This document shows positions 1 through 13,200 of a stretch of 64,000 nt of DNA, piece after piece; within the stretch, counting starts at the first letter, position 1; every line of letters begins with the position of its first letter. Position numbers and translations under genes: made by a program. This DNA comes from Eledone cirrhosa. Lineage: Eukaryota; Mollusca; Cephalopoda; Octopoda; Eledonidae. The stretch covers positions 100,920,089-100,984,088 of the forward strand of contig OZ024746.1 in NCBI GenBank assembly GCA_964016885.1, in the 5' to 3' direction. Below the pieces are notes generated by a model. That model was given only the letters and a program-made list of their open reading frames with translations, ran no database searches and was not told the origin of the DNA.

Positions 1-156
1 TCAGATTCTCTCCTTTTGTTGCTGAGATAACTGTAACTTGATCACAACTTCTTAAAACATCATAGCAAGGCTAAAAAGGATTTTATTATACATAAACATA
101 TTGTATATACAACCCTTTTACATTATGTTTACAATGCATTTGTAAACAATAAAAAT

Positions 157-1084
157 CTTATAATATTTGAATACATGTAAAAATGAGAAAACTCATCACT
201 AGATGCAGCTATTAAAACAGGTAAATTCTGTCAAAGACAGCGATGGGTGAAAATGCCTCAGTGGACAGAGACCAGCAGCCAGTGGTCAACAGAGAGACAA
301 TCCACAAGGTGGGTGACAGATGAAATGTAGAAAACATTGAAAGAGGGGGAGGACAAGGAGATGTGTGTTGGTGCCATCATACTTCTCCTTGTCTTCTCCT
401 CTTTCAATGATTAGCTTTCTGTTTAGGACAGACACCACAGCTTCAGCTCCACTATCCCATTATTTTCTGTTTAGGACAGACACCACAGCTTCAGCTCCAC
501 TATCCCATTATTTTCTGTTTAGGACAGACACCACAGCTTCAGCTCCACTATCCCATTATTTTCTGTTTAGGACAGACACCACAGCTTCAGCTCCACTATC
601 CCATTATTTTCTGTTTAGGACAGACACCACAGCTTCAGCTCCACTATCCCATTATTTTCTGTTTAGGACAGACACCACAGCTTCAGCTCCACTATCCCAT
701 TATTTTCCTTTTCTTTGTTTTCTTTTGTGCTGTTTTATCACACACACATCATACTAGCAGAAAGATTTATTTTTCTGTAAAGCTATCTTGTACATCACCT
801 TTCTTTATTTCCTCTTCAGATCACTTCTGTGCACAAGTCACTTCTAGTCTGCCTCCTCTTTCAATCTTTTCTATATATCATCTGCTTGTCACCCACCTTG
901 TCTCTCTGTTGACCACTGGCCACTGGTCTCTGTCCAATGAGGCATTTTTACCCATCGCTGTCTTTGACAGCATTTAACTGTTTTAATGGCTGTTCTAATG
1001 ATGAGTTTTCTCATTTTTGTATGTATTTAAATACACTCTTACTTCGTCTCGATCAGAGACAACATTGTTTTTTCTTATAATATT
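157..1084. mobile_element. Fold-back element with ~200-bp inverted arms around minisatellite A
   Basis: The left arm (about 166-365) and the right arm (about 830-1035) are imperfect inverted copies. For example, ATGAGAAAACTCATCA on the left pairs with TGATGAGTTTTCTCAT on the right, and GACAGCGATGGGTGAAAATG pairs with its complement at about 941-960. The 11-mer CTTATAATATT stands at 157-167 and again at 1074-1084, a possible target-site duplication. The loop holds six exact 48-bp repeats. A smaller palindrome lies at the inner left end (about 336-364 against 384-411). There is no coding capacity. Transcribed as part of a TCTN intron it would form a long hairpin about 90 bp before an exon. Confidence 0.7.
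417..704. repeat. Minisatellite A, 48 bp x 6
   Basis: There are six apparently identical 48-bp copies beginning TTCTGTTTAGGACAGACACC. The unit is a multiple of three, so one frame stays open as 16-residue repeats; I regard that 130-codon ORF as a by-product. The lack of divergence implies recent expansion or active homogenisation. Confidence 0.95.
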
Positions 1085-1170
1085 AGAATTCAAATGATTT
1101 ATTTGGTATTTGAGTTATTCCCAATATAATTTATTTTTACAATATGCATTTCTTTTTTTTAACTCAACAG

Positions 1171-1258
1171 ATTTCATACACAATTTTAAAACTTGGTTCT
1201 CCAGTAAAAGTATTCTGTGAAGCAACTGGTAAACAGTATCTTCCCATGATATCAAGAG
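1171..1258 (+). CDS. TCTN2: TCTN exon 1 of those visible
   Basis: The exon follows a T-rich tract and AACTCAACAG and ends before GTAATGAG. It reads from its first base as ISYTILKLGSPVKVFCEATG and continues to SRG, with one base left over (phase 1). The alternating hydrophobic pattern and lone Cys fit a beta-rich extracellular domain N-terminal to the Tectonic core. There is no signal peptide or start Met, so the true first exon lies upstream of the window. It fuses in frame with the exon at 4469, which is the main support. Confidence 0.75.
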
Positions 1259-4200
1259 GTAATGAGAAATGAAGTACAATGGTTACTTATCAGTCTTTTA
1301 TAGTATCCTCCTCATCTTCAACATTTTAATACATATCTGTCCATACTGCCTGGAAATGGATGGATTAGTTGTATAGCATATGAACACTTATCTCAATCTT
1401 GCATGATTTCATTCATGATGTCCAGTATCTTATTATCTCACTTTGCCACTTCCTTCCATGTTTTCCTTAGTCTTCCTTTGCTCTAGGCATCTAGCACATC
1501 ATCCTGATGGCAAGTGTGGAGGAGGGCTTCTTATTACGAAGTCGGCGGATGGTCTGCTGATCCGAAGTCGGATTCCATCTTAACACCAAAGTCCTCCCAT
1601 GTGTTAACTTTGGACACCTTTACTGTCTCTGCTGTGATACTTCTGAGGTCACAAGAGCAGTTAAAAAGCTCAAATGTGGCAAAGCCTTAAATAGAGAAGG
1701 TATTCTCTGGCTGACTCGTGTGTGCTGGGTTGCTGGGATCTCTGGAAAGGCACCTAAGCAATGGCAATTGGGAGTAATAATCCCAAATTTCAAGAAGGGA
1801 GACAAGAGAAATTGTTCCAATTACAGAGGGTCCCCTTGTTAAGCCTCCCTGGTAAAGTCTAAGTTTCTGGCATGGAGATTGTTGAGTTCAAGCTAGCTGA
1901 TGAACAGTGTGGTTTTCACCCCGGACACAGCACAGCTGACCAAATATACTGCGTAAGGTCTTCGAGAAATCGTGGGAGTATTGCCAAGAGATGTATTCTT
2001 GTTTTGTCGAACTTGAAAAGGCATATGACTGCATTCCTTGGGACCTGCTGTGGAAGGTTGTGCAGGAGTATGTGATTGATGGTCAGCTTCTTGCTGCCCT
2101 GATGTCTTTATACGAATGCCCAAGTATTTGTATTCGGATAGATGGTGCTAAATCAAAACCATTTAATGTGGGAGTTGGACTCCACCAATGGTGTGTACTG
2201 TCACCTCTTTTGTTCATTATTTACATGAACAGGATTGACAGCCGGGTTGGAAGTGGTATCATGACTGGTGGGTGTAAAATCCGTCAGCTAGAATTTGCAG
2301 ACGACATGGTGTTACTTAACTTGACAGAGGATGACCTTCAACTTGCACTTGATAGGTTTGATGCTGAGTGCTGCATGGATGATTGAAAATCAGTGCTGTG
2401 AAAACTGAGATTCTTGTCCTCTCAAGAAGCCTGCGCAGTGTACTCTACATATCAATGGAGTTCCACTGAAGCAAGTGGAGAAGTTCAGGTATTTTGGAGC
2501 CATGTTCACAAGTGATGGAAGGCAGGAGACCAAATTACGGGCAAGAATTGCAGAAGCTGGTGCAATAATGTGCCAGCTTCAGCATTCAGTAATCAGAAGG
2601 GAGGTAGGCGTAAAAGCCAAACTCACTATTCGGTATTCATGCCAACCCTTACCTATGGTCATGAATCTTGGGTAATTACTGAAAGAATATGATTGCAAAT
2701 ACAAGCGGCCAAAATGGGGTTCCTCTGAAGAGTCTCTGGAGTAATGTTACTCGATAGAGTGTATAGCTCAGAGATCAGAGAGTCACTCCTGGTAGAGCTG
2801 CTACTTCTCCGGATTGAGAGATCACAGATCCAATACTATGGACATGTGGTTAGAATGTCTCAGGAAAGAATCACTGGACAGATTTTACGGGCAAAACCAA
2901 CTGTCAGGGGACCCAGAAGTAGACCCTGAGCAATATGGTTGGATAACATCCATGAGCTTGGCTGGTCACGCTTGGGGATCCAGCTGGATCAGTTGGAGAT
3001 GGTTGCTTCTGACAGGACTTGTTGGAATGAGTGTTTGAGGACTCTGCCCCACAATTCTCTCAGGAATAAGTGGGTGAAGAAAAAGAAGAGAGTTAACACA
3101 AGTTACATCTACTCTGCTCCTTTTTCTATCTACAATTCATTCCCAATAGATATCCACCATTTAACCATTAAGTGTAATGTGTGTATGGATAAAGCTACAG
3201 ATGGAGAGGCTCTTGAGTTGGATCTTGGAAATGGTGTGAAAATATTTTGTTACTTTGTAGAACATGTTGAAGACCAAGGGAAAATAATACTTTGCCAGAG
3301 TATCTAGAGTGAGATGTGCATGGAAGAATTTTTGGGAACTGAATGGTGTGTTAATGAGGAGGGGAATGTACTGAAAAATGTGTGCTACATGTATGAGAAA
3401 TGCCATGATTTATGGGAATAAGATGTGACTGATGAATGGGAAGAAGCAGAAAAGGCTGGAAAAAATGGAAATGAGAATGGTCCGATGGATAGAGTATTGC
3501 TGAGAGAAAGAATGACAAACAATGGGTAGTAAAGGATAGAAATAGAACTAGTTGTGAAAAGAAATGGAATGAGATGTGTTAAGGAAGATGAAAGTGATTG
3601 TGTGAGAGATGGAAATAAGTAGAGGAGGGGGACAACCAAGAAAGACATGGCTGGGAATTAAGGAGGAGGAAACAAAAGCCAGAAGGTTTGTGAAGAAGTA
3701 TGTAGACATTTGTTGTAATTGTTTTGGCATTAATACACTGGTTGGAAGCCCTTCCTAACACCAGCACCACTTTACAGCATGGGCTGGGTGCTTTTATTCG
3801 TGCCACCAGCACTAGAGAGGTCTTACTGGACTCAAGGGCCTTCTCCACCCAATAGTTTGGCATGGTTTTTAATAGCTGAATGCTACTACCATTGTGAGAT
3901 GCGCAATGCTGCATGGTAGTGAGACATGGGCAACAACTGCGGAGGATATGCGACAGCTGGAGAGAAATGAAGCAAGCATGCTCTGTTGGATGTGCAATGT
4001 CAATGTGCGTGAACGACCAAGCATAGACAAGTTGAGAGAGAAACTGTGTATAAGAGGGATAAGTTGTAGTGTGAGGGAGAGAAGACTGCGATGGTATGGA
4101 CATGTCATATGCATGGAGGATGACCGCTGGGTAAAGAAGTGCCAAGAAATCCCAGTTGAAGGAAGACCACGAAAAACATGGGCAGAGGTGGTGAGAGCAG

Positions 4201-7200
4201 ACCTCAGATCTCTGAAGCTCACAGAGGAGATGACAAAGGACTGTGACAAGTGGAGAGATGCTGTGTTGAATAGGACCCGTCCCACCCTTGCAAGCAGGAA
4301 AAAGCGAACGTAAAATGATGATGATATGTAGACATTGAAGTGAAATGGAGAAGCTTTTTGGATTCTTAAGGCTAACCTCTGCTTTAACAGGGAAGATGGC
4401 CTTAAAACATTTGTTGTTGTATACCCTATATTCTTTTTGTTGAAGATTATCTCAACTCTTCATTCCAGGATATCCAACTATATTTCAACAAAATCAACTG
4501 TTTCTTGATTTTCATCCGTCAACACTTAAAGTGAAAAATTTATCATTTCAAGTAAGATAATTCTTTTACATTTTCAAACTACCCAACAGGCGAAATGGGA
4601 ATTTAGATTAATTTTGTTCTGATTAGAAAACGTATTTAATTATATAAACTATTTTGTGTTTGTAAACATAATTCATTTGTGAAGAAGATTGTTTTATCAA
4701 CAAACCCCATAGACACTTATGGACTCCTTCACTTTGTTCATTGAAAGTTTCCAGTTAGACCATCCATTTCTTCTTGTTCTGATAGATTTTGTTCTTCAAC
4801 CCACATTCTAAGAATTCTGGTGTATGTGAGGTTTAGGGCTATGTCTCCTACACTCTTCCTCTAGCAAATCATAGATGTAAATTATATCCTTCTTCATTCA
4901 TAAATGACATCCATTTGCATCATCATCATCGTCATCATCTTTGAATGTCCATTTTCCACGCTAGCATGGGTTACACAGGTTGTCCCATTTTAGACAGTTT
5001 GATCCAACCCCACATTTACAGTGTGTGCTGGGTGCTTTTTGTCATGTCACCTACATGACCACTTTAGAGTGTGGGATGGGTACTTTTTGTCGTGACACCT
5101 ACACAACCACTTTACAGTGTGGGCTGGATGCCTTTTTGTGATACCAACATAACAGGGTGGTGTGGGCTGGAGTAGGAGGGTGGGGGTATATGGAAAGGAA
5201 TATAGTGGTTAAGAGGTGCCTATAAGATGTGTGTTTGAGTCCATGTACATGGGAAGGCGTGTCTTCTGTATTACTGTATAACGCCAAAGATCTCGATCTT
5301 GAGTCATTGTTTTTGAGAGGTGCAATTGTGTACAGTCAGCTTTTATCACCTCATCCCAGGTCTTCTTGGGTCTCCCTACTTGAATGCTTCCATCGACTTT
5401 GATCACCCTGCACCTTTTTATACAGCTGTCATCCTTCATACACATCACATGTCCATACCAACGCAATCTCCTCTCTAGTATATTGAATCTGGTCCCTCTT
5501 CTGCCTAATTTCTCTCTTAGTTCAGTTATGCTTTACCGTTTGTGTATATTATTATTACACATCCATCGGAGCATGCATGCTTCATTTCTTTCCAATCTTC
5601 TCAGGTCCTCTGCGCACAGTGCCCAGGTCTCATTACCATGTATCACTGCTGTTCGTATGCACGCATCATACAGTCTTCCCTTCAGTTTAAGGGAGAAACC
5701 TTTTGTAGCTAGGAGTGGTAGTCGCTCCCTGCACTTCTTCTATCCTGTTCTTACTCTGGCTACTGTACTTTTGGGACACCTTCCTCCACAGCTGATTACA
5801 TCACCAGAGTAACGGAAATTGTCCACTATTTCTATAGAACCATCAGGGCAGTTGGAGGAGCTAGTATCCTGTGGTCACTTGCTACTTACTGCACCTGAGC
5901 ATTGGCCACATATAAAACCTACATTCTTTGATAGCCTGCCTTTGATCCCACTACATCTTTTATTTACCCATAGCTTGCATTTGGGGCATAGAATGAAATT
6001 TTTACCTACTCCTTTCCTACACATTGAGCAAGGCCATTTCCCTGAGGGGATCTGAGCCCTATTTTCCTTTCTACATACTAGGACTTTGGTCTTTGACAAG
6101 TTAACTTTAAGGCCTTTTGATTCTAAGCCATGCTTCCAGGTTTGGAATTTCTTCTCTAAATCTGCCATAGTTTCATCTATGAGAGTTAGATCACCTGCAT
6201 ATAGAAGTTCCCATGGTCTTAAACTCTTCTGTTATAATAAACAGGAGAGGGCTAAGAACAGCCCTGATGAACACCTACCTGCAAGCTAAATTCTTCACTA
6301 TAGTCATTCTTAATTCTAACCTTGCTGACTGCTCCCTTATACATGGCTTGTATAGCTTTCACAAGCCACTCATCTACTCCTAGTTTTCTAAGAGCCCACC
6401 AGATAATGGAGCGGGGGGACTCTGTCAAAGGCTTTCTCCGAGTCAACAAAAGCTAAGTAGAGGGGTTTACTTTTAGCTAGGTACTTCTCTTACATTTCAT
6501 CTAGTTTAATTTGATCCCTAATCAGCTGTGCGATGACTTAAAGTTAACTGTGACCTTTATGACTTGGTCAACCAACTTAATGCCTCTATAGTTTTCTCTG
6601 TCTAGAGATTTCCTTTGCCCTTGTAGCAGTTGACAATGATGCTGCTACGCCAGTCATTGAGTATGACACCATTTTGTATTACTTGGTTTACTATACGGGT
6701 GACCAGGGTATGTCCCACCATTCCAGACGCTTTCAACATCTCAGCAACTATCCCCGAAGGACCAGCTGCCTTGCCTGTCTTCCTATCTTCAATTGCCTTA
6801 GTTACTACTAACCTGCACAGCCAGTCCCTCTGACCAACTTGGGGTAAACTATCTTCTTCCCATTCATTCTCCTCATTTAGTAGTCTTTCATAGGGGCACT
6901 TCCATGCTACCTTCTTTTCAGCATCAGTGAAGGGACTCTGTTATCATCACGGACACACTTCTCTCCATCAACATCACAATTTTCCTTGACACATTGTCTT
7001 GCAATCCTGAACACCTCATGCATTGCAGAACATGCTTAAATGTTTTATTTTCCACTTCCCTTCTTGCAAAGTACACTTGTCGTCTAGCTTCCCTCCTAGC
7101 CACCTGGTAGTGTTCTCTACTTCCACCATTCTTTCCAAGCCCACCTTTTGGCCTTAATTGTCTCCTCCACCCTACTGTTCGGCCACCAAGTCACTCTCCT

Positions 7201-10200
7201 TCTCCCTAAAGACTTGCTCCAGCCACAAATTTCATTTGTCGCCTTCAGTAGGTTATCTTTCAGGAAATCCCACTGCTCCCCTATATAGTATATTTCTATT
7301 TGCTCTTCCTTACCTTCAAAAGCATCAAATAACATGCCTCTAAATTTGCAATGTTTATAAATCTTTAAAACTTCCTTCAGGAAAGAGTTGTCAATTTAAT
7401 CAACCAACACCAATACACAATTGCTGCACATAGTATTGTACTATGTCCTCTCTATGCAGCTAAAAACTACACAATTGCTACAAATAATAAGCCTCAATCT
7501 ATGATTTCTCATGGCTATTTCACATATTACCAAAATAATCATCTCAAAACTTAAGCTTTCTCTACTTAGAAAATATTACAGCTTTGATCAGTTACTAATC
7601 CTCTACAAACCACAGGGCCAACGCAAAAACATAATCTGTAGCAGTGCTGGTACTGTAAGAATTTCGCTGTCTATTAATGTTTCCTTTAAACAGGCACTAT
7701 TTGCTGTAATAGCCAAGCTTCTGTCTTTTAAGATGTCATGCATCTACTCTTCAAGTTTTCCAACTACAGCAAGACCATGTAGTTTGTGACATATCATTTC
7801 ATGATCAACATTATTGGAGGTCTTTACAAAATCGAGATTTACCATAGAGCCCTAATTATCCATTTAACACTTTTCTGCAGTTCTGCATTGTTTCATCTTA
7901 AATTTGTTTATGAGTAGTTACATTATTCAGCCCCAGAGCTGTGTTGTTCAGCTGTGCTAATATAATTGCTATTACACCCAGGCTATCACCTGGTAGAGTA
8001 CTGGATACTACTTCTTAATCTAAGTAGTTTAGCTACTTTTAATAGATTGTTACTAGCTATTTGAATATCACTTTAATCTATATTCCTCTTCCTCCATTGA
8101 TGTGGGTTGGGTCACAATCCAAAACCAGATGAGTTGGATTAACCAAACTTGTTCATTATATTCCATATTTGGTTTCTATGGCTGGATGTTCTTCCTAACA
8201 GCAACCATCTTACAAGGTGTGCTGTGTGCATTTCTCATGACACCAACACCACCAAAGTGGACTGAGTGCATTTTATTGTGGCACTAATACTAGAGTGGCT
8301 ATCACATTCATTCCGATTAGATCACTTCTTATAAAATGTGTAATATGTATGGTTTTCTCCTGTACTACAATATTCATTTTCAATTTTTTTTCTTTTTCTT
8401 TTTAGGTATATTTAAGTTATAACACTCTTACTTTTGAAGATATTCTAAACACTATCATCCATTGTAATGTGGTGACAGTAAATTGCTCTCAAGACATTGC
8501 AGCTGTCTCAAATTGTTTTCCAGTTTCATCCCTGGCAAGTATGTTGATTCTATCAATTTTGGAATAACAGTTGTAAACTAAATATTTTTCTTATTATCAC
8601 AGTGTCAGAGTTTTTTAAAACTATTTTCAATATGTCTAATAATAAACATTATTTGCTTCCTTTTCAGGTTTACTTCAAAATTATTCTTTTAAATTTTTTA
8701 TGAAGATTTGTATTTCTTTTTAAGTATTGTACATTATAAGAAAATTAAAATATAATTGTCGATAAATCTTAACTTTTTACTAATAATAAAAACAAAAATT
8801 TCAAAAATAGCACAAAAAAAAACATATTTGACTTATCTACTGTACCTTGCTCTGGGCTTAAAATTTGCAGCACACATACACATATACAGAAGCAAATGAT
8901 TAAGTATCTATGACAAGTTGGCCGTGACATTACTCAGTCTATATGAAAACAAATATTTATGTGGAAAAACATCTCATGAATTTACTTTACATTGTTCTTT
9001 GTTGCCCTCCTTTTTTTCCAATCTTAACAGGCTTCCCCTTCAGCTTTTATGACCCTATCTAATATACTATTCCACCAGCTACTCACCTTTCATCTGGCTA
9101 GAATTTTGCTCCAACCATGGATCTAGTCATTAGTCTGCAATTGGTTGTTGCGTAGAAACTTCCAGTTGTGCTCTATATCATAGGTTTCTATCTTCTCTTC
9201 CTTCTTGCTGTATGTATCATGTACAATCCTTCTGAACCTATATTTAACAGAGGAATCCTCCAGTTTTAACACTCTTTTCCTCTAGATTGTCCACGGTCTC
9301 TCATTCTGTTGGATTTTTATTCTAATGTCTCTAATAACTAATCAATGTTGGGTAGTACATTCTTCACCGATGCATGTTAAACTTTTTACTGAACTCATTG
9401 TAAATTCTTACCTTGTTGACAGCTCCCCAATATATGACCTGTATGGCTCTCACAAGCTAATCATTTCACTAATAAACTCATTTCTATAGGATGGACATAT
9501 ACATGGATCTATAAACACATATACCCAGCCAGATGAAGTTTCTATTAAACCAGCAGGCAGCAGTTGGAAATCTCTGTTTAGTTCCAATATCTCAACTTCC
9601 AAATAAAATATTTATTCTTCATTTGGCCAGAATTTTAAAGATTTAATTCTCTAGAAATAAGACTACCTGTGATTTGTTTATCTATGTAATGGTTCAATCA
9701 AATATTTTCCAATCACATTTAGATGTCCAAAGATAGTGTATTTATGAAGAATATACAAGTTACTTTTGTTGGGTTTCAAATAGATAAAGATGCTGAAATC
9801 TTGCATTAGATATATGAAGTTCAAACCTAGTGAAAGGATATATATATTTTGTATGAAGTTAATTTAGCCAGTCAGAAATTGCAACTGAACACCATTTTAC
9901 ACTGCTATACATACAAATGTATAAATACACACAAATGTATAAATATCTTTTTCCATCTACAAAATTGTCAATAATCAAAATACTATACAGTAAAAGACAT
10001 CCAATGTGTTGTGCAGTTGCTTCCAACCCCAAACAACAGAATAACAAAGCAAATTTCTTTATACAACCATGCCTGCATATAGGAATATCTTGCAGTTTGG
10101 CAAAAACCTGAAATTCAAATGATTGCAAATATTGATCGTGTATCGGTAAAATATGAAACTGATATATCATTTTATCATCAGCATCATCATCATTTTACGT

Positions 10201-13200
10201 CTGCTTTTCCCTGCTTGCAAGGGTGGGACGGGTCCTATTCAGCACAGCATCTCTCCATTCGTCATCTCCTCTGTGAGCTTCAGCGATCTGCGGTCAGCTC
10301 TCACCACCTCCGCCCATGATTTTTGTGGTCTTCCTCTACTGCATCTTCCTTGGCACTTATTTACCCAGCGGTTATCCTCCATGCCCATCACATCAACTTA
10401 CAATTAAAGTTTTTAAATTCAGTATCTTACCACTTAGTTTTTGTCAAATGCCAAAGTTTATATACAGCATGGCTTTGTGATTAAGAAGTTTACTTCGCAA
10501 CTATGTTGGTTCAGTCCCACTGTGTGGCACTTTAGACAAGTGTCTTCTACTTTAGCTGCAGCGTGACAGAAACTGAGCAAAACTGATTGTATGTCTGTGT
10601 GTCTGTATTTACCTTGCTGTTCCATAACAGTTCAAATAAAGATCAATCAGTTCCAAATTTTCAAAATTACTACTGTAGTTGTTATACATAGTTTCAGTCT
10701 GAAACAAGTAAAAGAGTTGTTAGAACGTTGGATAGAATGCTTTGTGGTATTCCTTCCAGCTCTCTGCTCATCCTGCTGAGGTCAACTTTCGAGGTCGATA
10801 AAAAAGTAGCAGTGAAGTATTGTGGTCAATTCTTCTATACCTCTCTCTCTCACTTTTTATCTTTCTATGGAAGAAATCTGCTGTACTCAGGCCTGGAGAG
10901 GGGGAGATGGGCTCCACCAGGTTTTAAAATGCCCAAGAAATGCTATATGTCACTATGGCGCCCCTACGACTCCATCAGGAGTTACGGGACCATACCATAC
11001 CGTACCGTAGGATCCTTAACTCCTGATGCAGTCATAGGAGTGTGATGTTGGCCATTAAAACATGGATGAAGCCATCTCTCTCCAAGTCGGAAGGCAGCTG
11101 ATTTCTTCCAGAGAAGGAGAGCAAGAGAATATAAAGGAAGAATCAACTCCAGTATTAGACTCTTATCAGTATTAGATTCTTTATTTATTGACCTTGAAAG
11201 TATAAAAAGTAAAGTTGATTTCAGTAGTGAGCCAGACCAAATACTGGGATATTTTTATTTTAATGCCCTAACGATTTTGCCAATTAGCTTAGTATTTTAC
11301 ACTAACCTTTTGTTTTGACACAACCTCCCTAAGTCAAGTGGTGAGAATCGATAGTTTTTTTAACATGACCATACCAAAATTGCTCTAAGTTTATAAATTA
11401 TTAAGATAAAAACATGACATTTTTCAGTGAAGATTCCAAACTGAATTTTCTAAAGGATATTGCAAAAAATTTCATTATATTTACAGATTATTAAATGAAA
11501 TAAACAATTTAATATAATAAAATGTAAGCAAAAGCATGGAAAAATTAATTTTTCTGTAAGTATCAACATCTACATACCTTTAAAGGAAATATTCCTGATG
11601 ATAGGGTTTGAAACAGTTAATACAGAGATTTACCTTGTATTTCTCCCAGCCTGTTGTTGGTTCCCTTCTAATATTTTGCTAGGAACACTGTTTACAAGTT
11701 CTCTTTTTCCCTAAGTCTACAGGCCAGTGTGTGGCACCCTAAACCAGGAAAACTTCTTCCAGGGGCATTTTCTTTTTATAGAATAAGTTGATAGGCCAGG
11801 TTCGTTCTAAAACCCAACTGGGTGCATTTTTTTCTTGCCTTTTCTAGACAGGAGTTTATGGTTGGGGTATTCTTTCATAAACACAAATGACGAACATTCC
11901 ATGTAGTCTTTTATTGCCCTTCGACATAGCACAATTTCGTGTTCCTCAGTCTTGGTTTCGCCAGACACTTGTTAAATCATTGGGACTGGAATTTCTGGTC
12001 AGCAGTGTCAGTCCTCTTACCCTGCCAGACTGTTTCCCCTTCTTACCTCTTACCATACCACACTGTTACCACCAGGTCCCCTTCTTACCTCTTACCATAC
12101 CACACTGTTACGACCAGATCCCCTTCTTACCTCTTACCATACCACACTCTTACCACCAGGTCCCCTTCTTACCTCTTACCATACCACACTGTTACCACCA
12201 GGTCCCCTTCTTACCTCTTACCATACCACACTCTTACCACCAGGTCCCCATCTTACCTCTTACCATACCACACTGTTACCACCAGGTCCCCATCTTACCT
12301 CTTACCATACCACACTCTTACCACCAGGTCCCCATCTTACCATACCACACTCTTACCACCAGGTCCCCTTCTTACCTCTTACCATACCACACTCTTACCA
12401 CCAGGTCCCCTTCTTACCTCTTACCATACCACACTCTTACCACCAGGTCCCCATCTTACCTCTTACCATACCACACTCTTACCACCAGGTCCCCTTCTTA
12501 CCTCTTACCATACCACACTCTTACCACCAGGTCCCCTTCTTACCTCTTACCATACCACACTCTTACCACCAGGTCCCCTTCTTACCTCTTACCATACCAC
12601 ACTCTTACCACCAGGTCCCCTTCTTACCTCTTACCATACCACACTCTTACCACCAGGTCCCCATCTTACCTCTTACCATACCACACTCTTACCACCAGGT
12701 CCCCTTCTTACCTCTTACCATACCACACTCTTACCACCAGGTCCCCTTCTTACCTCTTACCATACCACACTCTTACCACCAGGTCCCCTTCTTACCTCTT
12801 ACCATACCACACTCTTACCACCAGGTCCCCTTCTTACCTCTTACCATACCACACTCTTACCACCAGGTCCCCATCTTACCTCTTACCATACCACACTCTT
12901 ACCACCAGGTCCCCTTCTTACCTCTTACCATACCACACTCTTACCACCAGGTCCCCTTCTTACCTCTTACCATACCACACTCTTACCACCAGGTCCCCTT
13001 CTTACCTCTTACCATACCACACTCTTACCACCAGGTCCCCTTCTTACCTCTTACCATACCACACTCTTACCACCAGGTCCCCATCTTACCTCTTACCATA
13101 CCACACTCTTACCACCAGGTCCCCTTCTTACCTCTTACCATACCACACTCTTACCACCAGGTCCCCTTCTTACCTCTTACCATACCACACTCTTACCACC

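Noticed and set aside
1991..2386. Reverse transcriptase as a functional gene
   Set aside because: The catalytic FADD is present but flanking domains are split by stops and shifts; the element is a relic.
3894..4313. 139-codon open frame as a host gene
   Set aside because: Its sequence is the C-terminus of a LINE ORF2, repeated at 10176 and 56148, and ends at a GAT tail.
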